A stretch of DNA of 8,542 nucleotides from Magnetococcales bacterium (GTDB lineage: Bacteria; Pseudomonadota; Magnetococcia; Magnetococcales; JADGCH01). Each line of letters opens with the position of its first letter. The first letter of the stretch is position 1. The notes beneath the pieces are model-generated. The model was not told where the DNA came from and did no database searches. It saw nothing but the letters and a program-made list of their open reading frames with translations. The position numbers and the translations under genes are program-made. The DNA lies in contig JADGCM010000072.1 in assembly GCA_015228995.1 (NCBI GenBank), positions 1 through 8,542 of the forward strand, written 5' to 3'. This document shows positions 1-6,778 of this stretch, in pieces.

Positions 1-171
1 TGACGATCCCTCCCCTTTTTATCTGCCTGCATTTTCCTTACGCCGGACCAGAGCGCCTGCTTGGTCTCTGGCTGTCTGACTGAACTTACCCTGTTTGCTA
101 CATTTTGGAATTGCTGATCCGTTGGTTTTCGTGTACCATGGCACGCGGGGTGCGTGCGGCGTTACCCTGCG

Positions 172-201
172 TTGTTGTGTGGCGGTTGCCTGATTTTTAA
201 T
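172..201 (+). promoter_or_regulatory. Weak candidate sigma-70-type promoter for the export operon
   Basis: A TTGTTG hexamer (172-177) is followed 18 nt later by TTTAAT (196-201), which matches the -10 consensus at five of six positions; the -35 matches only in TTG. Initiation would fall near 208, giving a leader of about 18 nt that still includes the ribosome binding site of the first gene. The -10 sits inside a small inverted repeat, TGATT-TTT-AATCA (191-203). This is a by-eye match in a short region, so it is only a candidate; the operon could equally be driven from before the window. Confidence 0.25.
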
Positions 202-211
202 CATACTCGAG

Positions 212-216
212 AAGGG
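212..216 (+). promoter_or_regulatory. Ribosome binding site that fixes the start of the first gene
   Basis: AAGGG lies 9 nt before the ATG at 226. The reading frame is open further upstream to a GTG at 154, but that codon has no comparable purine-rich stretch before it. The site therefore favours the ATG at 226. Confidence 0.6.
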
Positions 217-225
217 TGTTTTGAA

Positions 226-531
226 ATGATACCTGAATTATTTGCTGATGGTATTGGGAATATTTCTGTTAATAATGGTGTGGTGCGGATCGAGTTGGTC
301 GTGATGGATCCCACAGCGGCCACCAATAACCAAAATCCTCGACTGGAGCCACGGCAGCGGCTGATCATGCCTATCGATGGTTTTGTCCGGTCTTTTAATA
401 TTGCCGAAAACGTCATGAAAAAATTGGTCGAGGCGGGCGTTGTTAATATGCAGCCACCGGCTGCTGCGCCAGCTCCGAGTACGCTGCCTAAACCGTCCGA
501 GCCGGCCGTGTCGCCCAATTTTAAGCCGTAA
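226..531 (+). CDS. Small protein of unknown function, first gene of the peptidase/ABC-exporter operon
   Basis: This encodes a 101-residue protein that I do not recognise. Residues 1-29 look like a beta hairpin (FADGIGNISVNNGVVRIELV). An Asn-rich loop follows at about 30-40, then a short strand (RQRLIMP, 43-49) and an amphipathic helix ending KKLVEAGVV (about 55-73). The last 27 residues are Pro/Ala-rich (QPPAAAPAPS onwards) and probably disordered. There is no signal peptide or membrane segment, so a cytoplasmic location is expected. The ATG at 226 is chosen over the upstream GTG at 154 because AAGGG sits 9 nt before it. The stop is 6 nt before the peptidase start, which suggests translational coupling. 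By position it could be a substrate, chaperone or accessory factor of the exporter, but no residue shows which. The first part of the gene is visibly more AT-rich than its neighbours. Confidence 0.75.
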   Translation: MIPELFADGIGNISVNNGVVRIELVVMDPTAATNNQNPRLEPRQRLIMPIDGFVRSFNIAENVMKKLVEAGVVNMQPPAAAPAPSTLPKPSEPAVSPNFKP

Positions 532-537
532 TAACGC

Positions 538-2103
538 ATGGGGGCTCCTGACAACGGTTTGTTAGCGTTCACCGATTACAGTGCTGATTATAGCGTTGGA
601 TGGGGAGAGAACTCTGCTGTTGTCCAAGCCGTAGATCCCCCCCCTCCGGTGGTGATGGGAGTGGCGTTGCCGGGGGATGCCGTCGTTGTTACGCACCCTT
701 TGACCGTTCCGACCGCTGTCTCGGCGCCATCCTTGACGGTGTTGCGGGGAGGGGTGTGTGCTATTCGGTCGCAATCGACGCCTGCAACGCCCGCTATAGC
801 CGTGGGATGTCCGGTGCTGACGGGGACGTCGGATGACATAACCGAGGTTGGCGTGCGTCTGCCATTGTCCTGGGCACCGCCTGCGGTTGTGGTGTCGGCC
901 GCTGATGTCCGTAGTAAGTTTATGCCAGCTGTCAGATCGGTGGCAGTGGCATCGTCTATGGCGACAGTGGCTACGGCTACGCAACAGGTGACCGGTCCAG
1001 CTGAGCGTTGGACCATCATGGTGTACATGGCGGCAGATAACGATCTAGAGGGTCAGGCGACCTCTGATCTCAACGAGATCGAGTCGGTGCATCTGCCCGA
1101 GGCGGTACAGGTAACGGTACTACTGGACCGATCCCCTGCCTATAGCCGCGACCTAGGCGATTGGAGTGATACGCGGCGAGGTGTCATCCGATACGATGGC
1201 AGCGATGACAGCATCAGTACCCCTCTGACCAGTCTGGGTGAGCTCAATACCAGTGCGCCGGGCACGTTGACCGACTTTATTCGTTGGAGCCGTACCACCC
1301 AACCGGCGGACCATTACGTACTGGTCGTTTGGGGCCATGGGGGGGGTATTTATGGTACCTGCGAGGACGAGAGTAGTGGTGATTACTTAATGCCAGTGCG
1401 TCGTATGAGTAACGCTATTGGCGATTCTGGAGTTCATTTCGATATGATCGGTTTTGATACCTGCCTACAGGGGATGGTCGAGCAGGCAGTGGAAATTGCT
1501 CCTTACACCGACATTTTGGTGGCTTCAGAGGAGGATACGCCCGCTGATGGTTGGAATTATGCCGCTTGGTTGGGCCATTGGGATCAACAGCCGACCGTGG
1601 ACGCGGCTGCCTTGGCCCGGTACGCTGTCACAGATTATGCCGCTTCCTACCGCAGTGTAGCCAGTCCGGTGACTTTATCAGCGGTCGATAGTCGTCGTCT
1701 GCCAATGCTAACGGCGGCGATTAATCGTTTTGTCGTGGCCGCGCAGGGGGGAAGCAGCGCTGACTGGCAGGCCATGCGCGCTGCTCGGGATAATGGTATT
1801 GGTTTCCCTGACGGGGATTCATGGGGTTTTGTCGACCTCGGTAATTATATGCAGCAGGTAGCGGCGGCCGTCCCGACAGCGGCGATTGCAGCAGAGGCAG
1901 CAGCTGTGCAACGAGCACTGAGCGCCAGTCTTCTCCGACAGGTTGACACCCGTTATGGCAGCCGTTCAGTCACCGGTTTGTCGGTTTATCTGCCATCCAG
2001 CGCCCCAGTCAGCTTCTACAGTGACGCCAAATGGCGTTTTTTGAGGGAGAGCAACTGGGATAGTTTTGCTCAAACGTTGGCTAACAACACACCATCATCA
2101 TAG
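538..2103 (+). CDS. Peptidase C11 (clostripain-family) cysteine protease with long N-terminal extension
   Basis: The 521-residue product belongs to the clan CD clostripain family, endopeptidases that cut after Arg or Lys. The domain begins near W158 (RWTIMVYMAADNDLEG, a typical family start). It carries the catalytic histidine in WGHGGG (H267) and the nucleophile in GFDTCLQG (C309); this spacing of 42 is close to that of characterised members. Family members often activate by self-cleavage between these residues, and R288/R289 in the intervening loop are candidate sites (inference). Residues 1-157 are Val/Ala/Pro-rich, match no domain I know and lack a signal peptide. The ATG at 538 has no clear ribosome binding site and lies 6 nt after the previous stop, so it probably depends on coupling; a later start cannot be excluded. 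The ABC exporter begins 20 nt downstream. The enzyme may process the exporter's cargo or itself be the cargo. Confidence 0.88.
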   Translation: MGAPDNGLLAFTDYSADYSVGWGENSAVVQAVDPPPPVVMGVALPGDAVVVTHPLTVPTAVSAPSLTVLRGGVCAIRSQSTPATPAIAVGCPVLTGTSDDITEVGVRLPLSWAPPAVVVSAADVRSKFMPAVRSVAVASSMATVATATQQVTGPAERWTIMVYMAADNDLEGQATSDLNEIESVHLPEAVQVTVLLDRSPAYSRDLGDWSDTRRGVIRYDGSDDSISTPLTSLGELNTSAPGTLTDFIRWSRTTQPADHYVLVVWGHGGGIYGTCEDESSGDYLMPVRRMSNAIGDSGVHFDMIGFDTCLQGMVEQAVEIAPYTDILVASEEDTPADGWNYAAWLGHWDQQPTVDAAALARYAVTDYAASYRSVASPVTLSAVDSRRLPMLTAAINRFVVAAQGGSSADWQAMRAARDNGIGFPDGDSWGFVDLGNYMQQVAAAVPTAAIAAEAAAVQRALSASLLRQVDTRYGSRSVTGLSVYLPSSAPVSFYSDAKWRFLRESNWDSFAQTLANNTPSS

Positions 2104-2123
2104 GTTGAAGGATTATTGAGGTC

Positions 2124-4331
2124 ATGGTTGCCGTAGAGGAGTCCGATCAGAACAGTCAGCCGACTGTCGTAGAAGAGCCCAAGGAAGCTCCCTTTCCACA
2201 CACCAGCGTCCAGTGTTTATCGGCAATTGCCCAGCATCACGGGGTTATTTTGTCGCCAGATCGGCTCATCCATAATTACGCCCTGGCCGCCGAAGAGCCG
2301 TCGTTAGATATGTTGCGGCGCATCGCTGAGGAAAACGGTTTCAAGGCCAAAATAGAGCAGGCTGACTGGGAAACACTGACCCAAAAGATGCGAGGCCTGT
2401 TTCCATTACTGGCGCGACTGAAAAATGGTAACAGTGTCATCGTTATTGGTGTTCATAAGGCGCCCGACGCCGAGATCTTCCAAGTGGCGGTATTGGATCC
2501 ACTGGCAAGCCGGGTGGAGCCCATCTTGGTTGGCCAGGACAGTTTTTGTCGCAGTTGGGGGGGGGCGTTGTTGCTGCTCAAACGCACCTACTCGATTACT
2601 GATCCACATCAGCCATTTGGCCTGAGTTGGTTTATCCCCGAGATATGGCGCCAACGTACCGCTTTGCGAGATATTGCGATTGCTGTTATTACCTTGCATT
2701 TTATCGCCTTGGCGTCGCCCATTTTCTTTCAGCTGGTGATGGATAAGGTGTTAACCCATGAAAGTTATTCAACTTTATACGTATTAAGTATTGGTATCAC
2801 CATTGTCATCCTGTTTGAGGTCGCTTTTAGTTCATTGCGGCAGTTCTTGCTGTTGGGGGCCACCAATAAGATTGACATGCGATTGGCACGACGCACCTTT
2901 AGCCATTTGTTATCGCTGCCGATGGATTTTTTCGAGAGCACCTCCGCTGGCTTGCTGGTGCGGCACATGCAGCAGGTGGAACGCATCCGCCAATTTTTGA
3001 CTGGCCGGCTCTTTTTAACCCTACTGGACACCACATCGCTCTTCATCTTCTTGCCGCTGCTGTTCCTCTATAGTGGCCAGTTGGGGTCGGTGGTGCTGAT
3101 TTTCGCTCTGTTGATTGCCCTGGTGGTGGTGGCTTTGATTAAGCCGTTTCGGGCACGCCTCAACGATCTCTATCGTGCTGAGGCTGGGCGGCAATCGATG
3201 TTGGTAGAAACCATCCATGGCATGCGTACGGTGAAGGCGTTGGCGATGGAACCGGTCCAACGGCGCCAATGGGAGCAAAAGTCGGCGGCAGCGATTGGCA
3301 TGTATTTCCGTGTCGGCATGATCTCTATGAGCGCGGTGGCGTTGACGACGGTTCTGGAGCGCGGCATGATGGTTGCCGTCATTGCGCTCGGGGCCCAGTT
3401 GGTTTTTGATCATACGCTAACAGTCGGGGCATTGATCGCTTTTCAGATGATCTCCGGCCGGGTGGTAGGTCCTCTGGTACAAATTGTGTCGTTGGTGAAC
3501 GAATATCAAGAGACCAGCATGTCGATCCACATGTTGGGTGAGATCATGAACCGCAAACCGGAGGGACGCGATGTTGGTGGTTTGCATCCGACGTTGCAAG
3601 GTCGGATCGACTTCGACGCGGTGACCTTCCGTTATCCCGGATCAAGCATCGCGGCGTTGGATCGAATCTCCCTGACTTTTCCGCCCGGTAGTGTCATCGG
3701 TATCGTTGGTCGCAGTGGCTCTGGCAAAACGACGCTAACGCGCATGTTGCAAGGGATGTACTGGGCCCAAGAGGGGATCATCCGTATCGACGGGGTCGAT
3801 ATTCGTGAGTTCGATTTGGCACATTTGCGTCAGAGTATCGGCGTGGTGTTGCAGGAGAATTTTATGTTCCGGGCGACCATTCGCGAAAATATCGCCGCCG
3901 CCAATCCGAGTGCTACCTTCGATCAAGTAGTGGATGCGGCCCGTAAAGCTGGGGCAGACGAATTTATCGAGCGTCTGCCACAAGGATACGAGACCATCCT
4001 AGAGGAGAACGGCTCCAATCTCTCAGGCGGTCAGCGGCAGCGGTTGGCCATTGCCCGTGCCATCTTGCCTCGACCGCGGATCCTGATTTTAGACGAGGCG
4101 GCGAGCGCTCTTGACCCGGAGAGCGAGGCCATTTTTATGGGACATCTGACCCACATTTCTGCTGGTAAGACAGTATTAATTGTATCGCACCGTCTCACCA
4201 TGTTGACCCAATCCAATGCTATTGTGGTGTTACATCAAGGCGCTATCGCCGATGTCGGAACCCATCAAGAATTGTTATCACGATGTGCCATCTATCAGAA
4301 TTTATGGCACCAACAGACAAAATTTATGTAG
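2124..4331 (+). CDS. Type I secretion ABC transporter (HlyB-like) with degenerate C39 domain
   Basis: The 735-residue inner-membrane exporter has three parts. Residues about 26-155 form a C39 peptidase-like domain. About six membrane segments follow between roughly 177 and 445. The ATPase domain (about 485-735) has Walker A GRSGSGKTT (529-537, K535), the Q-loop Q577, signature LSGGQ (633-637), Walker B ending in D657-E658 and the H-loop H689, all intact. In the C39-like domain, C31 aligns with the second, non-catalytic Cys of the family motif. The catalytic Cys position holds T27 and the His position is Ser (GNSVIV), while the Asp (VLDP) remains. It should thus bind but not cut substrate, as in HlyB. 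The start is supported by GAAGGA (2107-2112). HlyD-type adaptor and TolC partners are not in the window. The stop overlaps the next gene's ribosome binding site. Confidence 0.93.
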   Translation: MVAVEESDQNSQPTVVEEPKEAPFPHTSVQCLSAIAQHHGVILSPDRLIHNYALAAEEPSLDMLRRIAEENGFKAKIEQADWETLTQKMRGLFPLLARLKNGNSVIVIGVHKAPDAEIFQVAVLDPLASRVEPILVGQDSFCRSWGGALLLLKRTYSITDPHQPFGLSWFIPEIWRQRTALRDIAIAVITLHFIALASPIFFQLVMDKVLTHESYSTLYVLSIGITIVILFEVAFSSLRQFLLLGATNKIDMRLARRTFSHLLSLPMDFFESTSAGLLVRHMQQVERIRQFLTGRLFLTLLDTTSLFIFLPLLFLYSGQLGSVVLIFALLIALVVVALIKPFRARLNDLYRAEAGRQSMLVETIHGMRTVKALAMEPVQRRQWEQKSAAAIGMYFRVGMISMSAVALTTVLERGMMVAVIALGAQLVFDHTLTVGALIAFQMISGRVVGPLVQIVSLVNEYQETSMSIHMLGEIMNRKPEGRDVGGLHPTLQGRIDFDAVTFRYPGSSIAALDRISLTFPPGSVIGIVGRSGSGKTTLTRMLQGMYWAQEGIIRIDGVDIREFDLAHLRQSIGVVLQENFMFRATIRENIAAANPSATFDQVVDAARKAGADEFIERLPQGYETILEENGSNLSGGQRQRLAIARAILPRPRILILDEAASALDPESEAIFMGHLTHISAGKTVLIVSHRLTMLTQSNAIVVLHQGAIADVGTHQELLSRCAIYQNLWHQQTKFM

Positions 4332-4342
4332 GACCAACGATC

Positions 4343-4723
4343 ATGATCAAAAAAAGTGGTATCGCACTAGCGGTCCTGCTGTGGTGTTGTGGCATGGTGC
4401 GGCCAGGGTGGGCTGATGATGGTAATCGTGAGGGGCCTGCCGATGTACCACCGCGTGGGGCTTTGGTCTCCGAACTGCGCGAGCAGGTTGCTGAAGAGAG
4501 CGAAGGAGGGGGGGTAGTCGTTCGCTCGTACGAAGATGCGGGCGGTACCCAGATCCGTGAATTTTTGCTTAGGGGGCAAACCTTCCAGATGGAAATCCGG
4601 CCCGGCAATGGAGCGCCGGCCTATTACCTAGTCGATCCCAATGGCAAGGGGGTGTTCGAAGGCCATAGTGGTGGTCAAGGGGCGCAGCTATTAGTACCAC
4701 AGTGGGTGTTTACCCGTTTTTAA
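4343..4723 (+). CDS. DUF2782 family periplasmic protein with signal peptide
   Basis: This 126-residue protein has a classical signal peptide: KK at 3-4, a hydrophobic core at about 6-19, and a likely cut after A24 (GWA-DD). The mature part has an acidic, probably flexible stretch and then the pattern I associate with DUF2782: IREFLLRGQTFQMEIRP, a PAYYLVDPNGKGVFE segment and a closing LVPQWVFTRF. The family's function is unknown. The Cys pair at 15-16 is not a lipobox, so secretion to the periplasm is more likely than lipid anchoring. The frame extends upstream to 4283, inside the ABC gene, but the ATG at 4343 has AGGA 9 nt before it, overlapping the ABC stop, and gives the signal peptide. A run of seven G (4508-4514) encodes GGG in the linker. 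The facilitator frame begins just after the stop. Confidence 0.85.
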   Translation: MIKKSGIALAVLLWCCGMVRPGWADDGNREGPADVPPRGALVSELREQVAEESEGGGVVVRSYEDAGGTQIREFLLRGQTFQMEIRPGNGAPAYYLVDPNGKGVFEGHSGGQGAQLLVPQWVFTRF

Positions 4724-4736
4724 GTCATCCGTTGTA

Positions 4737-5882
4737 CTGGCCAGCTTTTACGGCTGCTATTTTGCTGCATTAGGCAGCTGGTTGCCTTACTGGCCTATCT
4801 ATCTGCACAGCATTGGTTTTGATTTACGCCAGATCGGTTGGTTGACGGCCGTTGCCTTGGGTGTCAAGGTCGTGGCGCCATTGTTTTGGGGCTACTGGGC
4901 GGATCGATCCTGTCGCTACACGGTTACCCTGGTGGCCACGCTACTGACCAGTGGCACCTTTGTGTTATTCTTCTTCAACAGCGATTTTCAGTCGTTGTTG
5001 TGGGTGACGGCCCTTTATCACTTCTGCAACAGTGGGCCCATGGCGTTGGTTGAGGTAACCACATTGGAGGCGGTGGCTGGGCAGGGCGACGCTTATGGTA
5101 AGATCCGCCGCTGGGGATCGGTGGGCTTCATTGTCACCTCGTTTGGGGTCGGTTGGCTACTTGACCAGACACAACCAACGCTGTTATTGCCAATCATTTT
5201 AGGTTGGCTGCTTGCCGGGGTGTTGTTGGCCATCGTCATGCCCAAAACGGCAAAGAGTGATTCCACTACTACACATGTGGTGCTGTCACCGTGGTATCAC
5301 CCCTCGGCCGGTTGGTTCTACTGGGCTACCATGGCGATGCAATTTTCGCATGGGGCCTACTACGGCTTCATGTCGCTCCATCTACAACAGCACGACTTCA
5401 GTCGCACCGCCATTGGTTTACTCTGGACATTAGGAGTTGTTGCTGAAATAGTCATGATGAGTCACGCCCCCTGGTTACTCAATCGATTGGGGGTGGTGCC
5501 CGCTCTTTCGGTGTCGCTATTGATGGCGGTATTGCGCTGGTCCATGTATGCGTTGCCGCCGCTATGGCCCCTGTTGGTGGCAGGTCAGCTGTTACACGCT
5601 TTCACCTTTGCAGCGTTCCATATTGCTGCGGTGCGTTGGATTTACGATCATGCCGACCCAGCCAGCCGCGCCACCGCCCAGGCTTGGTATGCCTCTCTCT
5701 CTTATGGGGTGGGGGGGAGCTTAGGGTTGGCCACGGCGGGCTATCTTTTTGCAGAAACAGGGGCATCTAGCCTTTTTCTAACAATGGCGTTGGTAGCCGC
5801 GTTGGGGTGGCTGGCCAGTCGGCGTGTAGGTTCCCACTCCAAACGAAAGGCACTGGGCTCCAACCATTCCGGTTCTGGGTAA
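4737..5882 (+). CDS. Major facilitator superfamily transporter, HcaT/MFS_1-like, with unusual start
   Basis: The product is a polytopic inner-membrane secondary transporter with about 12 hydrophobic segments. It shows a loop 2-3 motif GYWADR and the segment YGKIRRWGSVGFIV, typical of the HcaT (3-phenylpropionate permease-like) branch; the substrate cannot be read from sequence. The first conventional start is TTG at 4782, but that removes most of membrane segment 1. The same frame stays open upstream to 4695 and reads LASFYGCYFAALGSWLPYWPIYL, matching the usual first segment of this branch. The only plausible initiator there is CTG at 4737, giving 381 residues, 13 nt after the DUF2782 stop and without a visible ribosome binding site. 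I place the start there. Reinitiation after DUF2782, or a one-base sequence error, would also explain it. The C-terminus is a short basic/Ser-rich tail. A run of seven G lies at 5711-5717. Confidence 0.8.
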   Translation: MASFYGCYFAALGSWLPYWPIYLHSIGFDLRQIGWLTAVALGVKVVAPLFWGYWADRSCRYTVTLVATLLTSGTFVLFFFNSDFQSLLWVTALYHFCNSGPMALVEVTTLEAVAGQGDAYGKIRRWGSVGFIVTSFGVGWLLDQTQPTLLLPIILGWLLAGVLLAIVMPKTAKSDSTTTHVVLSPWYHPSAGWFYWATMAMQFSHGAYYGFMSLHLQQHDFSRTAIGLLWTLGVVAEIVMMSHAPWLLNRLGVVPALSVSLLMAVLRWSMYALPPLWPLLVAGQLLHAFTFAAFHIAAVRWIYDHADPASRATAQAWYASLSYGVGGSLGLATAGYLFAETGASSLFLTMALVAALGWLASRRVGSHSKRKALGSNHSGSG

Positions 5883-5988
5883 AACCCGCTCATCTGAACA
5901 CAACAGGCATCTGAAAAACGGGGCCACCTTATCCCTAATCAGGGCTGCCGTGCCTCTAAACTCCAGATTTTCAGTACACCGCTTTCAG
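5883..5988. other. Convergent intergenic gap without a clear terminator
   Basis: The facilitator gene and hisF end towards each other here, so a bidirectional terminator would be expected. What can be seen is weak: CCCT-AATC-AGGG within 5932-5944, a 7-bp inverted repeat CTGAAAA (5911-5917) with TTTTCAG (5968-5974) around it, and CCGCT/AGCGG (5979-5983 and 5994-5998) reaching into the end of hisF. None is a strong GC stem followed by a T tract. An 8-nt direct repeat CATCTGAA occurs at 5891-5898 and 5908-5915. Confidence 0.4.
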
Positions 5989-6765
5989 TCAACAGCGGAC
6001 CGCAACACCGTTCTGCTGCAACAGCTGTCTGGCTTGAGCGATGGTGTAGTGGCGAAAATGAAAGATCGATGCGGCCAACACCGCATCGGCTTTGCCGATC
6101 TGCAACCCCTCCAGCAGATGAGGTAAGGTGCCGACCCCTCCGGAGGCAATCACTGGAATGGACACCGCTTCGGCCATAGCACGTGTCAATGGCAGGTCAT
6201 AGCCGATCTTGGTGCCATCACGGTCCATAGAGGTCAGTAAAATTTCGCCCGCACCGTAGCGTTCCATGCGCTGCCCCCACTCGATGGCATCTAATCCAGT
6301 GGGGCGGCGGCCACCGTGGGTAAAAATCTCCCAGCGCAGCGGTTGGCCAGCGGCATCCCAATCGATAGCCCTGGCATCAATGGCCACCACAATACACTGC
6401 GAACCAAATTGATTGGAGGCTTCTTGCACCAATTGTGGCCGCGTCACAGCAGCGGTGTTGATGCTAACTTTGTCGGCACCGGCTTGCAATAGGGCCCGTA
6501 CATCCTCGACGGCGCGGATTCCACCACCGACTGTCAATGGGATAAACACCTGCTCCGCTGTGCGTCGGACCACATCAAGGATAATCGCCCGTTTTTCGTG
6601 TGAGGCGGTGATATCGAGGAAGGTCAGTTCATCTGCCCCCTCATCGTCGTAACGCTTGGCCACCTCGACCGGATCACCAGCATCCACCAACCCCTCGAAT
6701 TGAACTCCTTTGACCACCCGCCCCTCTTTGACGTCAAGGCAGGGAATGATCCGTTTGGCCAGCAT
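5989..6765 (-). CDS. hisF: Imidazole glycerol phosphate synthase cyclase subunit HisF
   Basis: HisF is the cyclase half of the HisH-HisF synthase. It uses ammonia delivered by HisH to turn PRFAR into imidazole glycerol phosphate and AICAR, linking histidine and purine synthesis in the cytoplasm. The 258-residue length equals that of the E. coli enzyme. The (beta/alpha)8 barrel shows IIPCLDVKEGRVVKG with catalytic D11, LTVGGGIR (about 77-84) and ADKVSIN for phosphate binding, catalytic D130 in VVAIDAR, and a second phosphate site at IASGGVG. The frame opens further up to 6807, but the ATG at 6765 gives the canonical N-terminus and has AGGGAGA 5 nt before it. It follows hldE by 13 nt and is probably cotranscribed with it. 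No hisH, hisA or other histidine gene is visible, so it lies apart from a usual his operon, at least on this side. Confidence 0.97.
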   Translation of the reverse strand: MLAKRIIPCLDVKEGRVVKGVQFEGLVDAGDPVEVAKRYDDEGADELTFLDITASHEKRAIILDVVRRTAEQVFIPLTVGGGIRAVEDVRALLQAGADKVSINTAAVTRPQLVQEASNQFGSQCIVVAIDARAIDWDAAGQPLRWEIFTHGGRRPTGLDAIEWGQRMERYGAGEILLTSMDRDGTKIGYDLPLTRAMAEAVSIPVIASGGVGTLPHLLEGLQIGKADAVLAASIFHFRHYTIAQARQLLQQNGVAVRC

Positions 6766-6770
6766 TGTCT

Positions 6771-6777
6771 TCTCCCT
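6771..6777 (-). promoter_or_regulatory. Ribosome binding site of hisF
   Basis: On the minus strand AGGGAGA lies 5 nt before the ATG at 6765 and directly after the hldE stop codon (6779-6781). It decides the hisF start against the 14-codon-longer frame that would overlap hldE. Confidence 0.7.
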
Positions 6778-6778
6778 A

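Noticed and set aside
46..71. Hairpin CCAGAG/CTCTGG (and overlapping GACCA/TGGTC) as a terminator of an upstream gene
   Set aside because: The stem is only 5-6 bp with a 12-nt loop and no T tract follows.
201..572. Minus-strand open frame of 123 codons covering the first gene
   Set aside because: Its composition is a mirror of the plus-strand gene, and the plus frame has a good ribosome binding site and coupling to the next gene.
562..1028. Two long minus-strand open frames opposite the N-terminal part of the peptidase
   Set aside because: Their products are Arg/His/Cys-rich or Thr/Ala-rich with no domain and no ribosome binding site. The plus frame continues unbroken into the peptidase domain, so these are shadows.
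2124..2600. Active double-glycine leader peptidase in the exporter
   Set aside because: The catalytic Cys and His positions are Thr and Ser; only the Asp is kept.
4715..4740. Programmed +1 frameshift fusing DUF2782 to the facilitator at TTT-TAA-G
   Set aside because: The slip (TTT to TTT at a stop codon) is chemically plausible and the downstream frame is open. However, DUF2782 is exported to the periplasm while the facilitator's N-terminus should be cytoplasmic, so the fusion would have the wrong topology.
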